From assembly GCA_905211615.1 (NCBI GenBank), contig CAJMBB010000081.1:1-8667 (forward strand): DNA of 8,667 bases, in the 5' to 3' direction. Positions 1-5,765 of this stretch are shown piece after piece (within the stretch, counting starts at the first letter, position 1; every line of letters starts with the position of its first letter). Under the pieces are notes generated by a model. It saw nothing but the letters and a program-made list of their open reading frames with translations. It was not told the origin of the DNA and ran no database searches. The position numbers and the translations under genes were made by a program. Origin of the DNA: an uncultured Collinsella sp. GTDB taxonomy: Bacteria; Actinomycetota; Coriobacteriia; Coriobacteriales; Coriobacteriaceae.

Positions 1-28
1 CCGCCGTGAGCCGCTGGAAGGAGGCAGC

Positions 29-565
29 ATGTCCGATACCGTTCGTGCCGAGAAAATCGCGCACGAGGTCGACTATGCCGCCCGTCAGCTGGCCCAGGCG
101 GGCCGCTTGGACCTGACGCACGAGTTTATCCAGCATGGCGACGTGACGGTCTATGCACATGTGACTTCAGTAGCGCGGGCGAGCCTGTCCTTTGCCGAGC
201 GCTTGGGCCGTGCTGGCATTTCGGTCGACCGTGCTTCGTTGTTGCGCGGGGCCCTGCTGCACGATTACTTTCTCTATGACTGGCACGATCCCGACCCGAG
301 CCATCGGCTGCACGGATTTCGGCATCCGTTTTTTGCCCTGGCGCGTGCGGAGGAAGATTTTGATCTGACGTCTCGTGAGCGGAATATTATCGTGCGCCAT
401 ATGTTTCCGCTGGTGCCGGTGCCGCCGACGTGTCGTGAGGCATGGATTGTGTGCCTGGCAGATAAATGGTGCGCGCTGCGCGAGACGGTCGCCGGCCGCC
501 TGCCGCGCAAGGACGAGGCTGACGATGGCGCGAATAGCGAATCGAGCGAAAAGAGGAGAGGGTAG
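29..565 (+). CDS. HD-domain phosphohydrolase-like protein
   Basis: This is a soluble 178-residue protein with the metal-binding pattern of the HD superfamily. His44 lies in a YAHV motif, His78-Asp79 in LLHDYF, and a distal Asp145 in LADK; extra histidines lie at 95, 99 and 124. HD proteins are metal-dependent phosphohydrolases acting on nucleotides or phosphoesters. The substrate cannot be told from this sequence. The C-terminal ~25 residues are charged and probably disordered. The ATG at 29 is preceded by GGAAGGAGG at 16-24, which decides the start. The frame is open upstream to the window edge, so a longer N-terminus cannot be strictly excluded; a TGA at 7-9 in another frame could be the end of a previous gene. 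The stop is 3 nt before the GTG of the next gene, so the two are surely co-transcribed and probably translationally coupled. Confidence 0.85.
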   Translation: MSDTVRAEKIAHEVDYAARQLAQAGRLDLTHEFIQHGDVTVYAHVTSVARASLSFAERLGRAGISVDRASLLRGALLHDYFLYDWHDPDPSHRLHGFRHPFFALARAEEDFDLTSRERNIIVRHMFPLVPVPPTCREAWIVCLADKWCALRETVAGRLPRKDEADDGANSESSEKRRG

Positions 566-568
566 ACG

Positions 569-1588
569 GTGGAAACCGCGATCGACATGGCATTTGACGG
601 CGCGACGCTTGCCGCCTGCCCGCTCTCGGCGCTGGTGCTCTCGTTTGCCTTCTACGGTTTTTGCGGCTGGGCATGGGAATCGACAGTCTGCGCCATGCTC
701 AACCACGGGCGCTTTGCCAACAGCGGCTTTTTGCTGGGACCGTGTTGTCCTATCTATGGTGTGGGCGGCATAGCCTGCTGGCTTTTGCTGCGCGGGATTC
801 CGGATGCCTCGGGCCAGTTTGTCGCCGCGGCGCTTGTATGCAGCGTGATCGAGTACAGTGTGGGCCTTCTATTGGAAAAAACAACAGGCGCGCGCTTTTG
901 GGATTACTCGCACCTGCCGTTTAATTTGCATGGACGCATCTGTCTGTACTGGGCCTGCGCGTTTGGCTTGGGTTCGTTGTGCATTTGTCGCGTAGTGGAA
1001 CCGGCGGTGTTGGGCTTGCTCGGCCATTTGCCGGTGCTGATTGTGCGACTGTCCGCCTTTATCGTCGCGGTCGCGATGATGGTCGACGCGGCATGCTCTT
1101 TGGCCAGTTGGCGCCGCCTGTCTGATCAGCTGGAGCGTGTGCGCGCCGACCTTGCCGACCGCATCAACGAGTCGCTTGCCGACGCGTCCGACTCCATGCT
1201 CGAACGTATTCCCGATTCGGCGATCGACTCGGTGGCGCAGACGCATATCCGCGGCCGTGCCGTTAACGCGTGGCTGGCCGAGCTGGGCGACGCGGCGCTC
1301 GATGCCCTTCGTGAGAAGACTTCGATGCCGACGTTTATTTCGGATGGCGCTCATGGCCTGGCGCTTGCCGCCCGCCGCGTGGCCGATGCCGCGCCGAGCG
1401 TGCCCCATCCATCGCTCGCCCGTCTCCGTGCCGGCAGGCGCGCGAACCGTCCGGTGCCGAGTGTGTCACTCAGCCGCCGCGACCTACGCTTCTTTAACGC
1501 CTTCCCGCGCCTGCGCATCAATCGCTACGAAGGTGTCATTCGAGCAACTAATCTCCGCGACCGCGCCCGCGAGCTGTTTCGGCGCTAG
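569..1588 (+). CDS. CmpB/DUF1113-family membrane protein (putative ABC-transporter type IV)
   Basis: The N-terminal half is a polytopic membrane domain. Its signature is FYGFCGWAWES followed by GRFANSGFLLGPCCPIYGVG, typical of the PF06541 'putative ABC-transporter type IV' family. About five to six hydrophobic segments span residues ~10-175. The C-terminal half (~180-339) is soluble, probably cytoplasmic, Arg/Ala/Asp-rich and partly helical (the LERVRADLADRI stretch), ending in a basic tail. Transport has not been demonstrated for this family, so the function is unknown; no ATPase gene is adjacent. The start is GTG at 569, chosen because GAGGAGAGGG at 553-562 sits at the right distance. The alternative ATG at 587 is too far from it. 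The gene is 3 nt downstream of the HD gene. I see no clear terminator after it. Confidence 0.8.
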   Translation: METAIDMAFDGATLAACPLSALVLSFAFYGFCGWAWESTVCAMLNHGRFANSGFLLGPCCPIYGVGGIACWLLLRGIPDASGQFVAAALVCSVIEYSVGLLLEKTTGARFWDYSHLPFNLHGRICLYWACAFGLGSLCICRVVEPAVLGLLGHLPVLIVRLSAFIVAVAMMVDAACSLASWRRLSDQLERVRADLADRINESLADASDSMLERIPDSAIDSVAQTHIRGRAVNAWLAELGDAALDALREKTSMPTFISDGAHGLALAARRVADAAPSVPHPSLARLRAGRRANRPVPSVSLSRRDLRFFNAFPRLRINRYEGVIRATNLRDRARELFRR

Positions 1589-1635
1589 CCGGGATGGGCG
1601 CGCTCACGGCTCCCTTGCTCGCGTATTTCCCGTTC

Positions 1636-1662
1636 GTTTCGCGCCCGTTGCCGCGCCGTTTC
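1636..1662. promoter_or_regulatory. GlnR-box-like site upstream of amtB
   Basis: Read on the + strand, GTTTC (1636-1640), N6, GTTGC (1647-1651), N6, GTTTC (1658-1662) reproduces the spacing of the actinobacterial GlnR cis-element on the other strand: alternating GAAAC and GTnAC half-sites separated by 6 nt. The middle half-site matches 4 of 5 bases. A further GTTTC lies at 1678-1682, 20 nt on. The location, about 125 nt upstream of the ammonium transporter start, is where a nitrogen regulator would be expected. Whether this organism has a GlnR-type regulator is unknown, and 15 defined bases in a GC-rich sequence could match by chance. Confidence 0.35.
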
Positions 1663-1684
1663 CAAAATTGCGGCACCGTTTCCA
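1648..1684 (+). repeat. 17-bp imperfect direct repeat, 20-bp period
   Basis: The segments 1648-1664 and 1668-1684 agree at 15 of 17 positions, both ending GCxCCGTTTCCA, and are offset by exactly 20 bp (about two helical turns). They lie in the 198-nt gap before amtB and overlap the GlnR-like half-sites. A tandem activator site is one explanation; a chance local duplication is another. Confidence 0.45.
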
Positions 1685-1715
1685 TTCGACAACGCAGCGT
1701 TTAACAACGCCGTAT

Positions 1716-1729
1716 CTGGTCTACACCAG
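1716..1729. promoter_or_regulatory. Small palindrome CTGGT-CTAC-ACCAG upstream of amtB
   Basis: This is a perfect 5-bp inverted repeat with a 4-nt centre, 58 nt upstream of the amtB start. The TGGT...ACCA form resembles operators of GntR/FadR-type regulators, but it could equally be a small hairpin in the amtB leader. No strong -35/-10 pair could be assigned in the gap 1589-1786. Confidence 0.25.
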
Positions 1730-1786
1730 TTGCCCCTCGGCCGCATTATGGGCGCCGACAACGTTCATGCGATCAAGGGGGAGCGA

Positions 1787-3064
1787 ATGTACGATACGGG
1801 ATCGACAACGTTTATGCTCATCTGCACTATGCTCGTGTTTTTAATGACACCGGGTCTGGCGTTTTTCTATGGTGGCCTGTCCAGGCGCAAAAATGTCATC
1901 AACACCATGCTCATGTGCTTTGGCGCCATTGGCCTGGTTGGTGTGCTGTGGATTGTTGCCGGCTGGTCGCTGGCCTACGGCGGCGACTGTTCCAGCCCGT
2001 TTATTGGAGGCCTTGACCAGCTACTGTGCCTTCCGGTGCTCAACCAGGTGCTGCAGGCGGCTGAGGGCAATGCCACTGACGGCGCCGTCTACCCTCAGAT
2101 CATCAACATCGCCTTTCAGATGGCATTTGCCATGATCACTGCTGCTATCGTCACGGGCAGCCTGGCCGGCCGCGTTAAGTTTGGTGCCATGACGGCCTTC
2201 CTGGGCATTTGGCTGCTTGTGGTCTATGCGCCGCTTGCCCACATGGTTTGGGGCGGCGATGGCTCCTTTATCGGTGACATTATCGGCGCACTCGACTTTG
2301 CCGGCGGCGACGTGGTGCACATTTCGTCCGGTCTTACGGGCCTGATCCTCTGCTTAATGCTCGGCCGTCGTCGCGGTTTTGGCATGGTGAGCTATCGCCC
2401 GCATAACGTGCCGTTTGTGGCGCTGGGCGCCGGGCTGCTTTGGCTTGGCTGGTTTGGCTTTAACGGCGGCAGCGAGTTCAAGGCCGACGCCGTGGCGGCA
2501 CTTGCCATCCTCAACACCGTGACGGCCAGCGCAGCGGGCATGGTCTCGTGGCTTGCCGTCGAGCGTGTGCACACCGGTCGCCCCACGCTGGTGGGTGCCA
2601 GTACCGGTTTGGTTGCGGGCCTTGTGGTGGTCACGCCGGGCGCGGGCTTTGTCGAGCCGTGGGCGTCGCTGGTTATGGGCCTGATCGTGTCTCCCGTCTG
2701 CTACCTGGCCATCAGCCATCTCAAGACCAAGTTCGGCTACGACGACGCGCTCGATGCGTTTGGTTGCCACGGCATCGGCGGCATCTTGGGCGGCGTGCTT
2801 ACGGGCCTGTTCTGCGTGCCGGAGCTCTCGTGGACCGGTAAGGGCGGCCTGTTCTACACGGGCGACGTTTCACTGCTCATCTCACAGATTTTGGGCATTG
2901 TGGTGACGGTCGCTATTGTGCTGGTGCTCGATTTGGTGATCGCCGCGGTGGTCAAGGCGCTGTTCCATGGCAGTCTGCGTGTGGACGAGGCCGACGAGGC
3001 ACTGGGCCTGGATGCGAGTCAACACGGCGAGAGCGCATATCCCTCCTTCTCGGGACTTGACTAG
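1787..3064 (+). CDS. amtB: Ammonium transporter (Amt/MEP/Rh family)
   Basis: This is a 425-residue trimeric ammonium channel of the cytoplasmic membrane that moves NH3/NH4+. Family landmarks are all present: FFYGGLSRRKN near the N-terminus, AHMVWGG with the pore Trp155, DFAGGDVVHISSG with His178, and DAFGCHGIGGILGG with His328. The twin pore histidines are 150 residues apart, as in E. coli AmtB (168/318). Eleven or so hydrophobic segments are visible and there is no obvious signal peptide. The C-terminal region beyond residue ~395 is charged, as expected for the cytoplasmic tail that contacts PII. The open frame extends up to an ATG at 1730, but the ATG at 1787 has AAGGGGGAG (1775-1783) just upstream and begins at the first membrane helix, so it is chosen. 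glnB follows 146 nt downstream, the classic amtB-PII pairing. Possible nitrogen-control half-sites lie upstream. Confidence 0.96.
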   Translation: MYDTGSTTFMLICTMLVFLMTPGLAFFYGGLSRRKNVINTMLMCFGAIGLVGVLWIVAGWSLAYGGDCSSPFIGGLDQLLCLPVLNQVLQAAEGNATDGAVYPQIINIAFQMAFAMITAAIVTGSLAGRVKFGAMTAFLGIWLLVVYAPLAHMVWGGDGSFIGDIIGALDFAGGDVVHISSGLTGLILCLMLGRRRGFGMVSYRPHNVPFVALGAGLLWLGWFGFNGGSEFKADAVAALAILNTVTASAAGMVSWLAVERVHTGRPTLVGASTGLVAGLVVVTPGAGFVEPWASLVMGLIVSPVCYLAISHLKTKFGYDDALDAFGCHGIGGILGGVLTGLFCVPELSWTGKGGLFYTGDVSLLISQILGIVVTVAIVLVLDLVIAAVVKALFHGSLRVDEADEALGLDASQHGESAYPSFSGLD

Positions 3065-3068
3065 CGGC

Positions 3069-3161
3069 TTCCCCAGGCACCGCACCTTGGGTTTCAAACC
3101 GTCGCTTGCGTACAAAAGTACGCGGCGCTCCTCTTTCAACCCAATCTGCGGCACCTGGGAA
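3069..3161. repeat. Long imperfect inverted repeat between amtB and glnB
   Basis: The outer arms 3072-3094 and 3137-3159 pair at 18 of 23 positions with two 2-nt internal mismatches (CCCAGG..CCGCA..TTGGGTT against its complement). TT/AA can extend the base with a bulged C. Inside is a second perfect stem, GCGTAC (3108-3113), AAAA loop, GTACGC (3118-3123), with a CGC/GCG extension. The whole element folds as a nested ~90-nt hairpin and almost fills the intergenic gap. There is no U-tract, so it does not look like a simple terminator. It could be an mRNA processing or stability element between the two genes, or a dispersed REP/MITE-like repeat. Confidence 0.7.
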
Positions 3162-3210
3162 ACCCGCGTCTCATGTAAAGGGATACGTTGATTATTGAGA
3201 GGAATTCATT

Positions 3211-3549
3211 ATGAAAAAGATCACGGCTATCGTGCGCCAGGAAAAGCTTGAGGTTCTTAAAGACGCGCTGTTTGCTGCTGATGTTCGCGGTATGACTATC
3301 AACCAGGTGCAGGGCTGCGGCGCACAGCATGGCTGGCAGGAATATGTGCGCGGCAACGAGTTGCTTGTCAACACGATCCCTAAGGTGCAGTTCACCCTCA
3401 TCTGCGCCGATGAACATGTCGACGGCATTGTCGAGATTATCTGCAACGCCGCCCGCACCGGTGCCGTCGGTGACGGCAAGATTTGGGTCGAGCCGGTCGA
3501 GGAAGTCATCCGCATCCGTACCGGCGAGCACGGTCCCGCCGCGGTATAG
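3211..3549 (+). CDS. glnB: PII signal-transduction protein lacking Tyr51
   Basis: This 112-residue protein is full length for PII (GlnB/GlnK), the trimeric cytoplasmic sensor of ATP/ADP and 2-oxoglutarate that blocks Amt channels and controls nitrogen metabolism. Without gaps against E. coli GlnB, it conserves Gly37, Gln39, Arg47 (the T-loop residue that plugs the Amt pore), Lys58, the GDGKI motif with Lys90, and Arg101/Arg103 in IRIRTGE. The T-loop reads EYVRGNELLVNTIPK, so position 51 is Leu, not the Tyr that is uridylylated or adenylylated in many bacteria, and position 49 is Asn, not a phosphorylatable Ser. Regulation here is therefore probably by ligand binding only. GAGAGGA at 3197-3203 gives a good ribosome binding site 7 nt before the ATG. 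Position next to amtB suggests a GlnK-like role. Confidence 0.95.
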   Translation: MKKITAIVRQEKLEVLKDALFAADVRGMTINQVQGCGAQHGWQEYVRGNELLVNTIPKVQFTLICADEHVDGIVEIICNAARTGAVGDGKIWVEPVEEVIRIRTGEHGPAAV

Positions 3550-3562
3550 AATCGACCGCCTA

Positions 3563-3616
3563 CCATCCGCAACGTTAAAATGCTGCAATGAGGCACAAGA
3601 CTTGCGTTGCGGATGG
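3563..3616 (+). promoter_or_regulatory. Perfect 12-bp inverted repeat around a -10 box before the TetR gene
   Basis: CCATCCGCAACG (3563-3574) is exactly complementary to CGTTGCGGATGG (3605-3616), with a 30-nt spacer. A possible -10 box, TAAAAT (3576-3581), directly follows the left arm. The right arm carries GGATGG, the only Shine-Dalgarno-like sequence for the ATG at 3624. Transcripts reading through from glnB would fold the ribosome site away; transcripts starting near 3588 would not. It could instead be a long-spaced operator or part of the glnB 3' end. No U-tract follows it. Confidence 0.5.
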
Positions 3617-3623
3617 ACGGATT

Positions 3624-4286
3624 ATGGGTCGTAATAAATATCCCGAGGAGACTGTCGCGAAGATTCTCGACGCGGCGCTGGAGCTATTCTGCGTACAGGG
3701 TTATGAGGGGACGAGCATTCAAGACATCGTCGACCGCCTCGATGGCATGACCAAGGGTGCTGTCTATCATCACTTTAAGAGCAAAGAGGAGATTTTCAAC
3801 GCCGCATTTGATCGGGCAACGGCTCCGATTGCTGAGCACCGTCGCGCGACACTCGGTGCTGGCAATATGACGGGAGCTCAAAAGCTCAAACGACTTTATG
3901 CGCCTGAGTCCGTCGTTCCGCAAATCGAGCTATGGGCTCGCATGCATCCTGCGGCAGATCCGGTAAAAAGCTCGCGGCTGCTGGCGATGCAGTACCAAGG
4001 TTCGTTTGACGAGTCGGCCGATGGCAATCTCTTGCCAGTAATCGAGGAAGGCATCGCCGACGGCTCCATTGCGTGCGAATGCCCGCGCGAAGCAGCGGAG
4101 GCCGTATCGTTGTTAGCGAATCTTTGGCTGCTGCCATTGTTCCGTCCGCTCGAGCCCAAGGAGCGAATGCTTGCTCGCGCACAATGTTTGGCGCAGATGG
4201 CGGCCGCGGTGGGGCTTGATTTGGGTAATGAAGTGCTCCAGACAACGGCCCAGATTTGGGACGTATGGAACCGTGCCGGGTGGTAA
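3624..4286 (+). CDS. TetR/AcrR-family transcriptional regulator
   Basis: This is a 220-residue DNA-binding repressor. The N-terminal TetR domain (~10-58) has the helix-turn-helix in GTSIQDIVDRLDGMTKGAVYHHFKSKEEIF, which I cite as residues 29-58: IQDIV, then TKGAVYHHF as the recognition helix. The remainder is the ligand-binding/dimer domain and gives no substrate clue. The frame opens at an ATG at 3588, and TAAAAT at 3576-3581 lies 6 nt before it, so a leaderless start with 12 extra residues is possible. I prefer 3624 because family members begin about this far before the first helix and GGATGG (3611-3616) is suitably placed. A terminator and two matching palindromes follow, then the MFS gene, so it most likely represses that exporter (and perhaps is itself controlled elsewhere). 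It is less GC-rich than the genes around it. Confidence 0.9.
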   Translation: MGRNKYPEETVAKILDAALELFCVQGYEGTSIQDIVDRLDGMTKGAVYHHFKSKEEIFNAAFDRATAPIAEHRRATLGAGNMTGAQKLKRLYAPESVVPQIELWARMHPAADPVKSSRLLAMQYQGSFDESADGNLLPVIEEGIADGSIACECPREAAEAVSLLANLWLLPLFRPLEPKERMLARAQCLAQMAAAVGLDLGNEVLQTTAQIWDVWNRAGW

Positions 4287-4291
4287 TATAG

Positions 4292-4304
4292 ATACCAACG
4301 GTAT
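4292..4304. promoter_or_regulatory. Putative TetR operator 1
   Basis: ATACC-AAC-GGTAT is a perfect 5-bp palindrome just after the TetR stop codon. The extended stretch ATACCAACGGTATGTAATT (4292-4310) aligns with operator 2 at 16 of 19 positions, so the two are likely sites for the same protein. Confidence 0.6.
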
Positions 4305-4318
4305 GTAATTGATTTGCG

Positions 4319-4341
4319 AGGGTAGCCACGGCTGCCCTTTT
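4319..4341 (+). terminator. Intrinsic terminator after the TetR gene
   Basis: AGGGTAGCC and GGCTGCCCT pair over up to 9 positions (one G-U) with a tiny loop, followed directly by TTTT. It separates the regulator from the MFS gene, which must then have its own promoter between here and 4388. Confidence 0.75.
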
Positions 4342-4350
4342 CAAGTCATT

Positions 4351-4375
4351 AAATACATACTAACAGTATGTATTT
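4351..4375. promoter_or_regulatory. Putative TetR operator 2 at the MFS promoter
   Basis: AAATACATAC (4351-4360), TAACA, GTATGTATTT (4366-4375) is a perfect 10-bp inverted repeat with a 5-nt spacer, the typical form of TetR-family operators. It ends 12 nt before the MFS start codon, so a bound repressor would sit on the promoter or the early transcript. The MFS promoter itself is not clear; AT-rich -10-like hexamers lie inside the operator. Confidence 0.75.
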
Positions 4376-4387
4376 GGGGGCAGGCTT

Positions 4388-5650
4388 ATGGCTGGGATGC
4401 GAAGAATTAGCTTTTCATTGATGCCAAAAACAGTGCGATCTATCAGGCTATTTGGTCTTCTTGTTGCACAGCTGTGTGCGTATTCGATGCTGTCGGCACT
4501 GTGCTTTGCGTGCCCGCTTTACTTGTTCGATTGCAGCGGCTCCTCAACGTTATATGGCGCCGTCGCGGCGATAGCGTTCATACCGGGCGTGCTCGCGACT
4601 CCGGTTGGCGGGATTTTGGCGGATCGCGGGAGACATCGCGGGGTTCTTGTGGTGTTCGGCATTGTTCTGATGGCTGCATCACTGTTGTTTATCCCCATGA
4701 AGCGTTCGCTGCCTCTTGCTGTTGTCGTGGTAGCAATGCTTTGCGTCCAATATGGCATCCAATCGCTGCTGAAACCGATGCTTCAAATTGAGACGGTGCG
4801 CATGACGGGCCCAGAAAAGGTTGAGCGTGCCACTGCGTTGGTCTCGCAGATGACCATGGCGAGCAATATCTTGGGGCCTGTAGTCGGGACGGCAGTCTAT
4901 GGGTGCTTTGGTATCGATGCCCTATGCGAAACCGCGGCGTTGACGTTTGCGATGTCAGCCCTGCTGTTCGGGGGCGCACTCAAGCGAAACGCCTCATCTG
5001 GAATGACAGGGGACAGTACGACTTGCTCGACATGCCGAAGCGATTTTCGGGAGTCGATTCGGTACCTGTTTCAAAACGCATCATTGCTCGTTGTGTTTTT
5101 GCTTGCAGCTATTTTGAACCTTGCGTTAGTTGGGTTAACGATTGGTGCTCCCGTTATTGTTGCAAAGCATCTCGGAATGCAGTCATCCTTTGTTGGGATT
5201 ATTGAGGTGGCTATGGGCTTAGGTGGTCTTGTCGGCAGTGGTTTGGTCGGTATTTGCCCACATCGTTTTTCCTTCAAGGGCATATGTCGATATGTTGCGA
5301 TGATTAGTTTTGGAGTCGTACCGATTATTGTCGCACTACTGAGCGGTCCTGATGAATTAGCGTTTGCCGCGCTTGCGGCCGGCTCGGCATGGGTTATGGC
5401 GTGGGCAAGCATTACATCGGTCGAAATCGTTTCATTCGTTCAGCGGTCAGTGCCAAAGGAACTCTGCGGAAAAGTGCTGGCACTCGTTTATATGACGCTT
5501 TCCTGTGCAACGCCTATTGGCCAATTGGTTTACGGGCTCGCATATGATCGATGGACACCGGCGATTGTATTCGCAGGCATGTTGGCGGTGCTGACGTTGA
5601 CGACGGCGCTGTTTTATCGGCTGAAAAGTCGCTTGTGGCGATTGTCTTAA
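4388..5650 (+). CDS. MFS efflux transporter
   Basis: This 420-residue integral membrane protein has about twelve hydrophobic helices and is a probable proton-driven exporter of the major facilitator superfamily. The loop after the second helix reads GGILADRGRHRG (74-85), a motif-A variant (GxLaDrxGrk) diagnostic of the family. A short basic N-terminus (MRRI..KTVRSIR) precedes helix 1, and a central cytoplasmic loop lies at ~198-222. The closest general type is the TetR-controlled drug or macrolide-type exporter; the substrate cannot be inferred. The start at 4388 follows a G-rich GGGGGCAGG (4376-4384); an ATG at 4397 is a weaker alternative. The preceding TetR gene and palindromic operators suggest substrate-induced expression. 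Codon use is visibly more A/T-tolerant than in amtB or the HAD gene, which may reflect acquisition with its regulator. No clear terminator follows. Confidence 0.9.
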   Translation: MAGMRRISFSLMPKTVRSIRLFGLLVAQLCAYSMLSALCFACPLYLFDCSGSSTLYGAVAAIAFIPGVLATPVGGILADRGRHRGVLVVFGIVLMAASLLFIPMKRSLPLAVVVVAMLCVQYGIQSLLKPMLQIETVRMTGPEKVERATALVSQMTMASNILGPVVGTAVYGCFGIDALCETAALTFAMSALLFGGALKRNASSGMTGDSTTCSTCRSDFRESIRYLFQNASLLVVFLLAAILNLALVGLTIGAPVIVAKHLGMQSSFVGIIEVAMGLGGLVGSGLVGICPHRFSFKGICRYVAMISFGVVPIIVALLSGPDELAFAALAAGSAWVMAWASITSVEIVSFVQRSVPKELCGKVLALVYMTLSCATPIGQLVYGLAYDRWTPAIVFAGMLAVLTLTTALFYRLKSRLWRLS

Positions 5651-5712
5651 CGCGCTGAGGCACCGTGAATTTGTGGAGGCAGTGGCACGCCGCGCCGGGA
5701 CGGCATTGTTTA

Positions 5713-5764
5713 GGCATGCCTCTCCTTCGTCTACAATATCGTGCAGACGAAGGAGAGGCATGCC
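5713..5764 (+). promoter_or_regulatory. Perfect 20-bp inverted repeat spanning -10 box and ribosome site of the HAD gene
   Basis: The left arm (5713-5732, GGCATGCC..TTCGTCT) and right arm (5745-5764) are exact reverse complements over 20 bp, separated by 12 nt. The right arm contains the Shine-Dalgarno AAGGAGAGG (5750-5758) and an ATG at 5760. A -10-like TACAAT (5732-5737) sits at the edge of the loop, which would start transcription near 5744-5745, at the beginning of the right arm. The -35 is weak (TTGTTT at 5706 with a 20-nt spacer, or TTTAGG at 5709 with 17). Read-through RNA from the MFS gene would form a very stable hairpin hiding the ribosome site, while locally started RNA would lack the left arm. 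Confidence 0.8.
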
Positions 5765-5765
5765 C

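Noticed and set aside
1..28. 3' end of an upstream gene (TGA at 7-9)
   Set aside because: Only three codons are visible; there is no way to support a gene call.
1137..1844. 235-codon + strand frame overlapping the end of the CmpB-family gene and the amtB start
   Set aside because: Arg/Pro/Ser-rich out-of-frame translation with no family motif; it overlaps two better-supported genes.
3069..3161. Riboswitch or canonical terminator between amtB and glnB
   Set aside because: No U-tract follows the stem and I recognise no known riboswitch core; only the inverted-repeat structure is supported.
5713..5764. Invertible (phase-variable) promoter flanked by inverted repeats
   Set aside because: Only 12 nt lie between the arms, too short to carry an invertible promoter, and there is no recombinase gene in the window.
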